From contig NZ_CDBI01000066.1 in assembly GCF_000820025.1 (NCBI RefSeq), forward strand, positions 1-64,000: a stretch of DNA of 64,000 bases, read 5' to 3'. Positions within the stretch are counted from its first letter, which is position 1. Every line of letters starts with the position of its first letter. The DNA is from Aeromonas popoffii (GTDB taxonomy: Bacteria; Pseudomonadota; Gammaproteobacteria; Enterobacterales; Aeromonadaceae). The position numbers were made by a program, and so were the translations under genes. Below are positions 21,707-30,715 of this stretch, piece after piece. The notes under the pieces were generated by a model. The model had not been told where the DNA came from, ran no database searches, and was given only the letters and a program-made list of their open reading frames with translations.

Positions 21707-23920
21707 CTAACCTTTTGCCTGGGTGTGGCGGATCGCCCGAACATCATCCAGATGGCGGTTAATCCGTTTCGCCATCAGCTTGTGGCTGTAGAGGTACCGG
21801 GTCAGCCACTCCCTCTCCCGCTCTGTCAACGGGGCATCCAACTCCTTCTCTGCCAAACAGATGGCCTGTTCGTACTCGGTCTTGAGCGCTCTCGATTCCT
21901 GCCCTGCCGTTGCTTGCTGGCGGGCGGCTTTCTCTTCTCGCCTGGCCTCAATGGCGGCAAGTTCTGCAGCGCTGAACTGAGCCGGTTCACCGGGGACGGC
22001 AATGCCCGATAGTGCGGTCAGGGCCGGGTTATCGAGGGTGAGATCACTGCGTTGGAACTGGGCGATATCCCGCGCCTGGGAGACGAAGTGGCGCACCACA
22101 TCCTGATGGAGCTGGTCGATGCCAAAGGTCTTGGCCACATTGCGCATCTCGCGGCGAAAACCGGCCAGAGCCTTGGCATCGGCACGCTTGGCGGCACGGA
22201 AGGCATCCGGGCTGACACCATTGCCCAGCAGGTCGATGTTCACGGCCTCGATCCGCTCGTTCCAGTCGCCTGTGCGATACAAGATGGCGCGGCCCACATC
22301 GCTGGGGTCGAGGAACACGCTGACCCGCTGGCTCTTCCAGCTATGCTCCAGCAGTTCTGGGGCCGTGTATTTGAGCCCACCGGCTTTGATGAAGCCTTTG
22401 GAGACGGTGGCCTCGCCGATGTGGTTAAGCAGCAGATCCAGCGCCGACTCATCGCCAATGGCCCGCCGCTGATAGCGGGCATGACCATATTTTTCGTTGG
22501 GGGTCATCCCCAGGGAGCCATGCTTGCGGTTGTGGTAGCGGGCATCGAGCCAGTTATCGAGCAAGCTCTGCAGCTCACAGGCCGTCATGGCCAGCTCGAA
22601 GATCTCCTTTTCGGCATCCGGTTTGCGTTTTTCTTCCAGACGCTGGGCAAAGCTCTTGCGTGCCTCGATCACCTGCCGATCGGCCACGCAGTGGCCGATA
22701 TAGGAGGGCAGCAACTCGATAAGGCCGTGGCTCATGGTGCGAAAGAAGCGCTCTATGTGCGGTTTCTCCCACCCCGAATAGGCGTTGGAGCGGCTAACGT
22801 TCATGCCGAGCAGGGTGCAGATGGACATGACCCGCTGACTCACGTAATCAGAGCCGTTATCGGTGCGCATCACGCCGTTATCGTTGAGGGTGCCCCACGC
22901 CAGCAGCGTCTTGCGCAGCAGCAGGCAGATCCCCTCGCTCGATGAGGTTTTAGCCACCAGCAGGCGCACCCGACGGGTAAACACGTCGATCACCGCGATG
23001 ATGCTGTGACGACCATCCACCAACATGGCATCGACCGGCGTACTGTCGAACTCCCAGACGTCGTTGGGCTGAGCCATCCAGGGGTACATCTCCTCGATCG
23101 CGCTGCGGTATTTGTTGTTGTAGGCATCCGGGTTGGTGGCATAGGTAAAGGCCACCTTGTTGTCTGCCAACCATTTCACCATCCAGCGACGCAAGGAGGA
23201 TTGGCTGGGGATGTGCCATCCCAGCTGATTCATCTCGTTGTATTGGCTGGCAAGTTCGTGCAGGGCTCCCCACTTGTTGGCCAGATGGGGTTTGGCGGTG
23301 ACCAGTGCGGTGAGAAACTGGGCCAGATCCGGGCTCTGCTCGACGGTCGATGGCCGCTCCCGCTGGTAGTTGCCCGCCAGGGCTGCGGGGCCTTCGTCCG
23401 CCAACGCACTCTGCCAACGGCGCAGGGTGATCAGGCTGAATGGTTTTTGCCGGTCATAGACGCTCGCAGGGAGTGACAGGCTGCGGGCACGGTAAGCCTC
23501 AATAAATGCCCGGCGCCCCACCTCCCCTTGTTGGCAAGCTTGATAGGGTGCCAGGAAAATATCGGCGGCCTGCAGGATCAGCAGTCTGGCATCGACCTTC
23601 TGGCGAGCACCCTCCCCCAATGTCAGCAATTTGCGGCCTGCCTCCGGTTTGACCGGCACCTCACGCGCCAACAGCTTGGCCATGGCCTTGCCACCCGCCG
23701 CATGATCGGTCACGGCTTGACCTTGTGCGGCCACGGCTTGCTCTGCCAGATAACGGCGGGCTTCGATCGGCAGTGAGCTGATGTGGTACTCGGCCCCTTT
23801 GCCTTTCTCGCGTTTGCGGCTTTGCCACTCTTCACGCTCGGCCTTTTTTCGCACACCATCGGGGTAAGCCGGCATGCCGGCCAACCCCGCCAACGCTTGG
23901 GCGGTGTACCAAGTGCTCAT
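21707..23920 (-). CDS. A: MuA-type DDE transposase
   Basis: 737 aa. N-terminal winged-helix (WYTAQALAGLAGMPAYPDGVRKKAEREEW) binds the enhancer and end sites. The catalytic RNase-H core contains WEFDSTPVDAML (first Asp), VMRTDNGSDYVSQRV (second Asp) and GWEKPHIERFFRTMSHG (Glu). The C-terminal part ends with a basic region that contacts MuB. Length and order agree with Mu A (663 aa) and related proteins. Its ATG overlaps the ner stop by 4 bp. Confidence 0.95.
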   Translation of the reverse strand: MSTWYTAQALAGLAGMPAYPDGVRKKAEREEWQSRKREKGKGAEYHISSLPIEARRYLAEQAVAAQGQAVTDHAAGGKAMAKLLAREVPVKPEAGRKLLTLGEGARQKVDARLLILQAADIFLAPYQACQQGEVGRRAFIEAYRARSLSLPASVYDRQKPFSLITLRRWQSALADEGPAALAGNYQRERPSTVEQSPDLAQFLTALVTAKPHLANKWGALHELASQYNEMNQLGWHIPSQSSLRRWMVKWLADNKVAFTYATNPDAYNNKYRSAIEEMYPWMAQPNDVWEFDSTPVDAMLVDGRHSIIAVIDVFTRRVRLLVAKTSSSEGICLLLRKTLLAWGTLNDNGVMRTDNGSDYVSQRVMSICTLLGMNVSRSNAYSGWEKPHIERFFRTMSHGLIELLPSYIGHCVADRQVIEARKSFAQRLEEKRKPDAEKEIFELAMTACELQSLLDNWLDARYHNRKHGSLGMTPNEKYGHARYQRRAIGDESALDLLLNHIGEATVSKGFIKAGGLKYTAPELLEHSWKSQRVSVFLDPSDVGRAILYRTGDWNERIEAVNIDLLGNGVSPDAFRAAKRADAKALAGFRREMRNVAKTFGIDQLHQDVVRHFVSQARDIAQFQRSDLTLDNPALTALSGIAVPGEPAQFSAAELAAIEARREEKAARQQATAGQESRALKTEYEQAICLAEKELDAPLTEREREWLTRYLYSHKLMAKRINRHLDDVRAIRHTQAKG

Positions 23921-24147
23921 TGGTCACCTCCCAGCAGATCGATCCCAAGCGACTCGGAGAGCAAGGCCATGATGGAGCGACTTTCCCGACGCTTGGGGCT
24001 GACACCCTTGGCTGGGGCATAGTGTTTGATACAGCGCTGTACGGCTCTGGGATGCAGCCCTTTAGCGCGGGCCCAAGCAGCTTGGGAATATCCACGTTTT
24101 ATGAGCTCAGCCCTGATCCACTCTGGTGTTTTCCCTGACATACTCAC
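23917..24147 (-). CDS. ner: Ner-like DNA-binding regulator
   Basis: 76 aa. TPEWIRAELIKRGYSQAAWARAKGLHPRAVQRCI carries the lambda-repressor-like helix-turn-helix of the Ner/Nlp family (GYSQAAWARAKGLHPRAVQR). First gene of the early transcript, divergent from the repressor. In Mu, Ner turns down both the early and the repressor promoters. Two Met codons at 24147 and 24141 are possible starts. Confidence 0.9.
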   Translation of the reverse strand: MSMSGKTPEWIRAELIKRGYSQAAWARAKGLHPRAVQRCIKHYAPAKGVSPKRRESRSIMALLSESLGIDLLGGDQ

Positions 24148-24190
24148 CCCGTTTCGGTATCATCAAGTGTCGCGGCGCGCGTCTTCACCA

Positions 24191-24238
24191 TTCATAAATG
24201 AATGATTTTATGTCGCAATGCGTCATATATGAATGATT
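24191..24238. promoter_or_regulatory. candidate repressor/Ner operator repeats
   Basis: ATGAATGATT occurs twice (24198-24207, 24229-24238) exactly 31 bp apart, about three helical turns. Each copy overlaps a palindrome: TTCATAAATGAA at 24191-24202 and TCATATATGA at 24223-24232. They lie between ner and the repressor, where Mu has its operators. A TTGACA (24255-24260) could be the -35 of the rightward repressor promoter, but no good -10 follows. Confidence 0.55.
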
Positions 24239-24328
24239 GATCACCCCAAAAAGATTGACAAGTCTTTTTGTGCGGAATTTTTTGTCTGTTGAATCACCAG
24301 CATTAGCTACTAGCCGAGAATTCCTTGT

Positions 24329-25075
24329 ATGTCAGAGCGTTATGAAGAAAAACCACAAGCAGTACAAAAAGACGGTGAGGTATCTTTTCTGACGGCTGGA
24401 ATGGATACTCTGAGTGACCGTCTGGATGAGCTTCGCGGGAGTCTGAGTTACAAGGCATTCGCTAAACAGGCGGGGATGAGTGAATCGGGGATGCGTAAAT
24501 ACTTCCCTCCGTTCAATTCACTGCCCACCATCGACAAGGCGCTGCGCATCGCGCGGGTGTTCAATGTCAATCTGGAGTGGCTGGCCACCGGTCAGGGCCC
24601 GAAACATCCTGATGGAACGGGCGAGCAGATGGTGCAATGTGAGGAGTTTGATGAGGAGTACGCGCTGATCGATGGCTACCATGTCACCGTCAGTACCGGC
24701 CATGGTGCGTTTAATGATGATCATGAGGTTAAACGCAAGCTGGCCTTTCGCCGCAAGTGGCTCACGTTTCGCAAGTTAAACCCGGATAACCTGGTGGTGG
24801 TCTTCGCCAAAGGCGACAGCATGGAGCCCACCATCCACTCTGGTGACTCTATCCTGGTCGATATCAGCAAGAATCAGATCGAAGATGGATCCATCTTCGT
24901 GTTGCGCCTTGGCGAAGAGCTCTATGCCAAGCGCCTGCAGAAAAACTTCGATGGAGGGATCACCATCATCAGCGACAACCGCGATGATTACCCCCTGCAG
25001 GTCGTTCCAGCCAACCAGCTGGAGAACTTGACCGTGATCGGCAAGGTAGTCTGGGCAGGACACGATTTTTTTTAA
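24329..25075 (+). CDS. phage repressor, HTH plus LexA-like S24 peptidase
   Basis: 248 aa. Residues 28-80 are a helix-turn-helix (LSYKAFAKQAGMSESGMRKYF) followed by ALRIARVFNVNLEWLATG. The C-terminal half has AKGDSMEPTIHSGDSILVDIS with the catalytic Ser of S24/LexA peptidases, and EELYAKRLQ with the Lys. Such repressors cleave themselves on RecA activation, so this prophage may be SOS-inducible, unlike Mu itself whose c repressor is of another type. Only plus-strand gene of the backbone; ends in a strong hairpin. Confidence 0.92.
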   Translation: MSERYEEKPQAVQKDGEVSFLTAGMDTLSDRLDELRGSLSYKAFAKQAGMSESGMRKYFPPFNSLPTIDKALRIARVFNVNLEWLATGQGPKHPDGTGEQMVQCEEFDEEYALIDGYHVTVSTGHGAFNDDHEVKRKLAFRRKWLTFRKLNPDNLVVVFAKGDSMEPTIHSGDSILVDISKNQIEDGSIFVLRLGEELYAKRLQKNFDGGITIISDNRDDYPLQVVPANQLENLTVIGKVVWAGHDFF

Positions 25076-25081
25076 ACTGTC

Positions 25082-25131
25082 GCGCTTCAAAACGGGCTCT
25101 AAACAGTAGCTTTAACCCCGTTTTGAAGCGC
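25082..25131 (+). terminator. terminator of the repressor gene
   Basis: Perfect 15-bp arms GCGCTTCAAAACGGG (25082-25096) and CCCGTTTTGAAGCGC (25117-25131), loop 20 bases, followed after 8 bases by a TGTTTTT run (25139-25145). Starts 7 bp after the stop codon. Confidence 0.7.
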
Positions 25132-25138
25132 CAGATCC

Positions 25139-25315
25139 TGTTTTTCATTTCCAGCGCATTCACGCCAAGAGTCACGCACCGTCTTTCATTTTGGTACCGC
25201 GCGCACCTGGCGTCTTCCGTTCCCCCTCCAAGCCTTGTCAGCCTTGAGTTTGTCCCGCGATCTCCCACTTACTTTCGGTTGCTCCCGGCTTTTTCATTCT
25301 CAGTGGTCGGTTACA
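25139..25315. other. prophage left end with three transposase-site-like repeats (attL)
   Basis: TTTCATT with similar flanks occurs at 25143-25149, 25184-25190 and 25292-25298, spaced 41 and 108 bp. Mu sites L3, L2 and L1 are about 40 and 105 bp apart. The minus strand from 25315 begins TGTA and contains CCACTGAGAATGAAAAAG, resembling the Mu L1 region. The exact end base could also be 25318 (TGATGTA). Confidence 0.65.
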
Positions 25316-25883
25316 TCAGGGGCACCGAGATCTGGCCGAGCAAGGAGGCGCTGGTCACCAGGTATTCCGGCAGCGCAATGTGCAGGTTAGCCACCAGCAA
25401 ACCGGCGAGGGCGGCCCACAGCACCGGGCTGCGCAGCCAGAGCCAGCGGGAGGTGTTGGCCGAGAGGATGAACATGCCCACCGAGAAGTGGAGCAGGTTG
25501 GAGAGCACGAACAGTATGATAATGGCGCCCAGCTGCTGCTCGCCAAAGGCCAGCACCATCAGCGGAATGCCGAGGTTGCCCGTGTTGCGAAACATGGCGG
25601 GCAGGATCAGCGCCGGCCGGCTGATGCTTGTTAACCTGAGCAAGGAGAGCAGCAGACCCGGCAACAGGATAACCAAGGCCCCCGCCGCGATGAGCGGCAG
25701 GTGGGCCATCAGCGCCAGCGGGTACTTGACCAGTGCCGAAAACACCAGCGCCGGGGTAAACAGCTCGATATTGGCCCGGTTGACATAGCCCAACGCCCCG
25801 CCCGGTCGCAACCGGCCATAGAACGCGCCGAGGCCCACCACGGCAAACACGGGGATGACGATATTGAGCAGTGCGCTGAACAT
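25311..25883 (-). pseudogene. AEC-family transporter, 3' part removed by prophage insertion
   Basis: MFSALLNIVIPVFAVVGLGAFYG from ATG 25883 is the N-terminus of an AEC (auxin efflux carrier type) permease, followed by five or six hydrophobic segments (LPLIAAGALVILLPGLLLSLL, LGIPLMVLAFGEQQLGAIIIL). After 190 residues, at ISVPLM, the frame meets a stop formed at the phage boundary, whereas family members are about 300 aa. The missing third should lie beyond the other phage end. Starts 11 bp after yaeQ and was probably co-transcribed with it. Likely non-functional. Confidence 0.85.
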
Positions 25884-25894
25884 GGGCGGGCTCT

Positions 25895-26452
25895 TTACAG
25901 TTCGCGGGCGGGTGGCCCCATCAGCAAGACGGGATCCAGTGTCACTTCCAATGTGCCGTTGCTGACCCAGAGCTGACCGTCGGAGATGGTGCAGGTGAGG
26001 TGCATGGTGCGCGCCACCATGGCGGTCAGTGGCAGGGTCTGACTGTCGGAAAGCTCGATCACCGTGAGGTTGTCGTGCTGGCTGAGCTTGCCCTGATTCT
26101 GCTTCCACCAGACGTGGGTGCCACGGCCACCGTAGAGGTAGAGCACCACATGACGGGAGCGGTTACACGCCTTCTTCAGACGGCGCTCGTCGGGCTGGCC
26201 CAGTTCGATCCAGAGCTCGATTTCGTCGGAGTAGTTCTTGCGCCACAGCTCGGGCTCGTCGTCGGCACTGAGCCCCTTGGTGAACTCCAGCCGCTCGGCG
26301 GCGTGCCAGGCGAAAGCCGCCAGCCGGATCATCATGCGCTCATCGGTCTCGGAAGGGTGACGAGCCAGGGTCAGTGAGACGTCCTGATATTGGTGGCGGT
26401 CCATGTCGGACAGGCTGAGTTGAGCCTTGAATACGGTTGCCTTGAGAGCCAT
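25895..26452 (-). CDS. yaeQ: YaeQ family protein
   Basis: 185 aa. Starts MALKATVFKAQLSLSDMDRHQY and has HPSETDERMMIRLAAFAWHA, LWIELGQPDERRLKKAC and RHVVLYLYGG, the signature blocks of YaeQ. The fold of the family resembles PD-(D/E)XK nucleases; the cellular role is unsettled. First gene of a pair with the truncated transporter. Confidence 0.93.
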   Translation of the reverse strand: MALKATVFKAQLSLSDMDRHQYQDVSLTLARHPSETDERMMIRLAAFAWHAAERLEFTKGLSADDEPELWRKNYSDEIELWIELGQPDERRLKKACNRSRHVVLYLYGGRGTHVWWKQNQGKLSQHDNLTVIELSDSQTLPLTAMVARTMHLTCTISDGQLWVSNGTLEVTLDPVLLMGPPAREL

Positions 26453-26595
26453 AGAAACCTTGAATACCTTGAGTGATCAATCCGGGGTGGAAAAACTGCG
26501 CGTCAGTGTAATCAAAATCGGCGATCGGTTCGACCACCTTGACCACACATTTGGCCTGAGTCTCGCGGATAAGTGTCGAAAAAGGCTAAAAAAAC

Positions 26596-26621
26596 AAATG
26601 CCAGTCCGAAGACTGGCATTT
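26596..26621 (-). terminator. terminator of the 46-aa TIGR02808-type gene
   Basis: AAATGCCAGTC (26596-26606) and GACTGGCATTT (26611-26621) form an 11-bp stem with a TTCG-type loop. On the minus strand it is followed by GTTTTTTTAG, so it ends transcription coming from 26646-26786. It lies upstream of yaeQ. Confidence 0.85.
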
Positions 26622-26645
26622 GGCGGTATGAACGAAAGAAGCGTA

Positions 26646-26786
26646 TCACTTCTCGGCGGACTTGACCCCGAAGGCATTGAGCAGCAAGCAGCAGGTCACT
26701 GCCACCGCCACAAACCCGCTCAGGAAGATAAAGGGCATGGCCCCGTATCCCAATACAGTCCAGATGGTTTGTTCAAGCAGACTCAT
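26646..26786 (-). CDS. 46-aa membrane protein, TIGR02808-type
   Basis: MSLLEQTIWTVLGYGAMPFI then FLSGFVAVAVTCCLLLNAFG and a charged tail. The short N-terminal helix, the LGYGAMP turn and the single membrane helix match the TIGR02808 small proteins of Vibrio and relatives, of unknown function. It has its own terminator. Confidence 0.75.
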   Translation of the reverse strand: MSLLEQTIWTVLGYGAMPFIFLSGFVAVAVTCCLLLNAFGVKSAEK

Positions 26787-27012
26787 TATGTGTCCTTCAT
26801 CCAGTGAAATGGGTGTTCCTTTCGTGACGGGGTTATCTCCCCGTTCCTGATGACGCTATTTGACCCCAACCGGCGCCTGAGTCCTATGCCACCAAAGTAA
26901 TAAATAGGGGGCTACTTTGCGCTGGATCAACAATTTAGCCCTTGACCAGGCCAAATATGGACACAATTCAACCCATGTTGCCTGCCGCCCCTTCAGGGAT
27001 CGCACAAAATGC

Positions 27013-27038
27013 AGGAGGCGACCCGGGGGTCGCCTCCT
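27013..27038 (-). terminator. terminator of fadI-fadJ
   Basis: AGGAGGCGACC (27013-27023) pairs with GGTCGCCTCCT (27028-27038). On the minus strand the stem is followed by GCATTTTG. It lies 38 bp after the fadJ stop. Confidence 0.7.
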
Positions 27039-27075
27039 TGAGATGGGCCCTGCCGTCACCGGCACGACACTCTGC

Positions 27076-29226
27076 TTAGTAGAAGCTCAACTGCTCCGCC
27101 GCCATCGCCTTGAGACGCTCACAGGGTGCAAAGCGGTCGCCGTAGCGTTTCTGGTAGTGCTCGAGGCGCCCCACCAGATGTGCTATGCCGAGCGTGTCCA
27201 TGTAGCGGAATGGGCCGCCGAGGAAGGGCGGGAAGCCGATGCCGAAGATGGCGCCTATGTCGCCGTCACGGGCCGAGGCCACCACGCCGCTGTCCAGCGC
27301 CATGGCCGCTTCGTTGAGCATCATCAGCACGCAGCGTTCAGCCATCTCCATCCGGGATTGCTTGGGCACAGGCTTGACTCCCAGCACGGCGTAGACGCTC
27401 TCGTCCACCATCTTCTTGCCCTCTTTGCCAGTCAGCTTGTTGCGCGGCGCCGCCTTGCCGTAGAGGTAGAAGCCCTTGCCGTTCTTGCGTCCCTTACGAT
27501 CGTTTTGCAGCAGCTTGTCGAACGCCTTGGGCGCCTGGAACTGCTCGCCGCCCAGCTCTTTCTCCAGAATGGGGGAGATCTTGGCACCCACGTCGATCCC
27601 CACCTCGTCGAGCAGGGCGATGGGGCCGACTGGAAAACCGAAATCGAGCAGGGCACCATCCAGCACCTCCACCGGCTCCCCTTCCAGCACCAGCCGCGCC
27701 GCCTCGTTCATGTAGGGGGCCAGGATACGGTTGACGTAGAAACCGGCCTCGTCTTTCACCACGATGGGCGTCTTGCCCTGGGCACGGGCAAACGCCAGCG
27801 TGGTGGCCACCGTCTCGGCACTGGTGCCAGCGTGAGGAATAATCTCGGCCAGCGGCATCTTGTCCACCGGGCTGAAGTAGTGCAGCCCCACGATCCGCTC
27901 CGAGTGCGCCGCCTCGGCCGCTATCTGGTGGATGGGCAGGGAGGAGGTGTTGGAAGCAAAGACGGTGTGGTCACCGCATTCGCGCTCCACCTCCTTCACC
28001 ATCTGATGTTTGAGGGCGAGATCTTCAAACACCGCCTCCACCACCATGTCCACCCGGTGAAAACCCGAGTAGTCCAACGTGCCTGACAGCAGGCTCATCT
28101 GCTTCTCCAGCTCGCTGCGCAACATGTGGCGACGCTTGAGCTTCTTGGCCAGGATCTCGTAGCTGTAGCGCATGGCATTACCGATACCATTACTTGCCAC
28201 ATCCTTGATCCGCACCGGCACCCCCGCCTTGGTGGCGGTCACGAAGGCGATGCCGCCCCCCATCAGGCCCCCGCCCAGCACGGCGGCGTGAGTGACCTTG
28301 CGCGGTTCGGCCCCCTGATAGGTGACCTCCTTCTTCATCTCGGTGGTGGCAAAGAAAATGGAGCGCAGGGCGGCGGATTCCGCCGTCATCACCAGCTCGC
28401 CAAAGTGGCGGGATTCGGCGGCAAGGCCTGCCTGCATGCCCTCTTCCACCCCGATGCGTACCACCTCGAGGATCCGCTCCGGCGCCGGGTAGTTGCCCCG
28501 GGTCTTGGCTTTGACCCCCTTGCGGGCCTGATCGAACAGGACCTTGCGACCCAACGCATTGGTCTCCAGCAGCTTGCCCTGCAGATCCCGCTTCAGCTCG
28601 TGGCGGGGTTTGCCCTTCTTGGCCAGCTTGATGGCGGCCTCAAGCAGGATGGAAAGTGGTACCACATCGTCCACCAGCCCCAGTTTTTTGGCCTGTTTGG
28701 CTCTTACCTGCTTGCCGGTCAGCATCAGATCCAGCGCCTTGGCTACCCCGATGAGACGCGGCAGCCGCTGGGTTCCGCCAGAGCCCGGCAGCAAGCCCAG
28801 TTGCACTTCCGGCAGCCCCAGCACGGTTTTAGCGTGATCGGTCACCACCCGGCCATGACAGGCCAGCGCCAGCTCCAGCCCGCCGCCAAGGCAGGGGCCA
28901 TGAATGGCGGCGATCACCGGGATGGCCAGCGACGCGATCTCGGCAAAGATCACCTGCCCTTCCCGCGACAGCGTCTGGGCATCCTGGGCACTGCTACAGG
29001 CCGCCAGCATGCTGATGTCGGCACCGGCGATGAAAGAATCCTTCTTGCCGGAAACCACCACCAGACCGATCAGCTCCTTGTTGGCCTTCACCTCGGCCAG
29101 CACGGTGCGGACCTCGTCCACGAAGGCGGCCTTCAGGGTATTCATGCTCTCGCCCGGTACATCCATGGTGAGAATACCGATGCCATCCTGGCGTACCGCC
29201 AGGGAAAAACTCTTCTCGCTCATCAC
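27076..29226 (-). CDS. fadJ: FadJ, enoyl-CoA hydratase / 3-hydroxyacyl-CoA dehydrogenase
   Basis: 716 aa bifunctional beta-oxidation enzyme, alpha subunit. The N-terminal crotonase part (about 10-200) has [14 protein letters not shown] and [21 protein letters not shown] with the two catalytic Glu. The dehydrogenase part (about 310-590) has the NAD loop [12 protein letters not shown] and the [10 protein letters not shown] / [15 protein letters not shown] catalytic His region. Overlap of 4 bp with fadI gives the usual two-gene operon; together they form the anaerobic-type FadIJ complex. Confidence 0.96.
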   Translation of the reverse strand: MMSEKSFSLAVRQDGIGILTMDVPGESMNTLKAAFVDEVRTVLAEVKANKELIGLVVVSGKKDSFIAGADISMLAACSSAQDAQTLSREGQVIFAEIASLAIPVIAAIHGPCLGGGLELALACHGRVVTDHAKTVLGLPEVQLGLLPGSGGTQRLPRLIGVAKALDLMLTGKQVRAKQAKKLGLVDDVVPLSILLEAAIKLAKKGKPRHELKRDLQGKLLETNALGRKVLFDQARKGVKAKTRGNYPAPERILEVVRIGVEEGMQAGLAAESRHFGELVMTAESAALRSIFFATTEMKKEVTYQGAEPRKVTHAAVLGGGLMGGGIAFVTATKAGVPVRIKDVASNGIGNAMRYSYEILAKKLKRRHMLRSELEKQMSLLSGTLDYSGFHRVDMVVEAVFEDLALKHQMVKEVERECGDHTVFASNTSSLPIHQIAAEAAHSERIVGLHYFSPVDKMPLAEIIPHAGTSAETVATTLAFARAQGKTPIVVKDEAGFYVNRILAPYMNEAARLVLEGEPVEVLDGALLDFGFPVGPIALLDEVGIDVGAKISPILEKELGGEQFQAPKAFDKLLQNDRKGRKNGKGFYLYGKAAPRNKLTGKEGKKMVDESVYAVLGVKPVPKQSRMEMAERCVLMMLNEAAMALDSGVVASARDGDIGAIFGIGFPPFLGGPFRYMDTLGIAHLVGRLEHYQKRYGDRFAPCERLKAMAAEQLSFY

Positions 29227-30533
29227 TCTACCTCCAACACCATGGCCACACCGAGCCCACCCGCCGCACAGGCGGTGTTAAGCCCCAATCCCCCACCCCG
29301 ACGACGCAGCTCGTGCAGCGTCTGGGTGATCATGCGCGCGCCCGTCGCGGCAAAAGGATGGCCGTAGGCCAGGGAGCCACCGAGGACGTTGAACTTGTCC
29401 ATGTCCACTTCACCTATGGCTTGGCTGCGCCCCAACTTGTCACGGGCAAACTCGGCGCTCGCAAACATCTTGAGGTTGGCCAGGGTCTGGGCGGCAAACG
29501 CCTCGTGCATGTCGATCAGGGTGAGATCGGCGAGGGTGATGCCGGCGCGGTCCAGCGCCAGCGGCGTAGCATAGGAGGGACCCATCAGCATGTCTTGCCA
29601 GACATCGATGGCAGAGAAGGCGAAGCTGCGGATATAGCCAAGCGGCTCAAGTCCCAGCTCTTTGGCCCGCCCTTCTCGCATCAACAGTACGGCGGCGGCG
29701 CCATCGGTAAGCGGGGTGGCGTTAGCGGCGGTCACTGTGCCATGCACCCGGTCAAACACGGGTTTGAGCTTGGCGTAGCTCGCCAGATCGGACGCTTCGC
29801 GGATGTTGTTGTCCCGCTCCAGCGGCGACGTGTAGGGGGGCACATGGGCGGTAAACACCTCGCCGCTCAACTTGCCATCGGCCCAGGCTTGCGCCGCCAG
29901 GCTGTGGGAGCGGTGGGCCAGCGCATCTTGCGCCTCGCGGCTGATCTGGTGGCTCTTGGCCATCTGCTCGGCGGTCTGCCCCATGGAGAGGCCAGTGGAA
30001 TACTCGGCCACAGCGGGCGGCACCGGCATCAGATCCTTGATCCTCAATGTCCGCAGAATATTGAAGCGCTGCTGCAGGTTACGTGCCTTGTTGAGGTCCA
30101 CCAGGGCGCGCGCCAGCTTCTTGCTGACGCCGATGGGCAGCACGGAGGAGGAGTCTGCCCCGCCGGCGATGGCGATGTCGACCGTGCCGGCCATGATGGA
30201 TTCGGTGACGTTAGCCACCGCCTGGAAACTGGTGGCGCAGGCGCGCGACACGCTATAGGCATCCGTGGTAACGCTCATGCCGGTGCCGAGCACGATTTCG
30301 CGGGCTATGTTGGGCGCTTCCGGCATCTGTACCACCTGGCCGAACACCAGCTGGTCAATGAGTGTGGGATCGAGATCGGTGCGGGCGAGCAGCTCGCTCA
30401 CCACCAGCTTGCCAAGATCCACCGCGGGCACGCCGTGAAAGGCGGTGGCCTGCTTGGCAAAGGGGGTACGCAAACCCGCCACGACGGCAATCCGTTCGCC
30501 CTGGCGAGTCGTCAGTTTCAATGGCTGTTTCAT
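29223..30533 (-). CDS. fadI: FadI, 3-ketoacyl-CoA thiolase
   Basis: 436 aa from ATG 30533 ([20 protein letters not shown]). [15 protein letters not shown] carries the acyl-accepting Cys, [12 protein letters not shown] the catalytic His, and [15 protein letters not shown] the second Cys. The upstream open frame codons lack a ribosome site. First gene of fadIJ. The 182-bp gap to moxR would hold both promoters; I see no clear FadR site there. Confidence 0.95.
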   Translation of the reverse strand: MKQPLKLTTRQGERIAVVAGLRTPFAKQATAFHGVPAVDLGKLVVSELLARTDLDPTLIDQLVFGQVVQMPEAPNIAREIVLGTGMSVTTDAYSVSRACATSFQAVANVTESIMAGTVDIAIAGGADSSSVLPIGVSKKLARALVDLNKARNLQQRFNILRTLRIKDLMPVPPAVAEYSTGLSMGQTAEQMAKSHQISREAQDALAHRSHSLAAQAWADGKLSGEVFTAHVPPYTSPLERDNNIREASDLASYAKLKPVFDRVHGTVTAANATPLTDGAAAVLLMREGRAKELGLEPLGYIRSFAFSAIDVWQDMLMGPSYATPLALDRAGITLADLTLIDMHEAFAAQTLANLKMFASAEFARDKLGRSQAIGEVDMDKFNVLGGSLAYGHPFAATGARMITQTLHELRRRGGGLGLNTACAAGGLGVAMVLEVE

Positions 30534-30715
30534 CCTGGCTCCTTGGGTTAAAAGGCAGAGGTCTGACCTCATTGCGCCACATCTTAACAATCCACTCACA
30601 AATTTCATACGGCTGATTGAAACTTAATTGGCCCCATCTTTGCCCCCTCCCTCGCCCTCGGGGACCAACTGGAGTATAAAAAGAGCAACCTCCATAAAAA
30701 CAACGGGTTCATCAC

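Larger units (their letters stand above)
1..25315. mobile_element. Mu-like transposable prophage, right-hand part missing
   Basis: Gene order from 25 kb down to 1 follows Mu: repressor, ner, A, B, small early genes, gemA, mor, endolysin, gp25 to gp30, gpG, gpI/Z, gpT, gp35 to gp37. The left end is placed at about 25315 because the minus strand there starts TGTA, as Mu does, is followed by transposase-site-like repeats, and interrupts an AEC transporter gene. The right end, the rest of the tail genes and the target-site duplication are outside the window. All the genes that can be checked are open, so the element may be intact. Confidence 0.95.

Noticed and set aside
24248-24269. AAAAAGA/TCTTTTT inverted repeat read as a terminator upstream of the repressor
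   Set aside because: Short A/T stem containing a TTGACA promoter element; more likely part of the promoter region.
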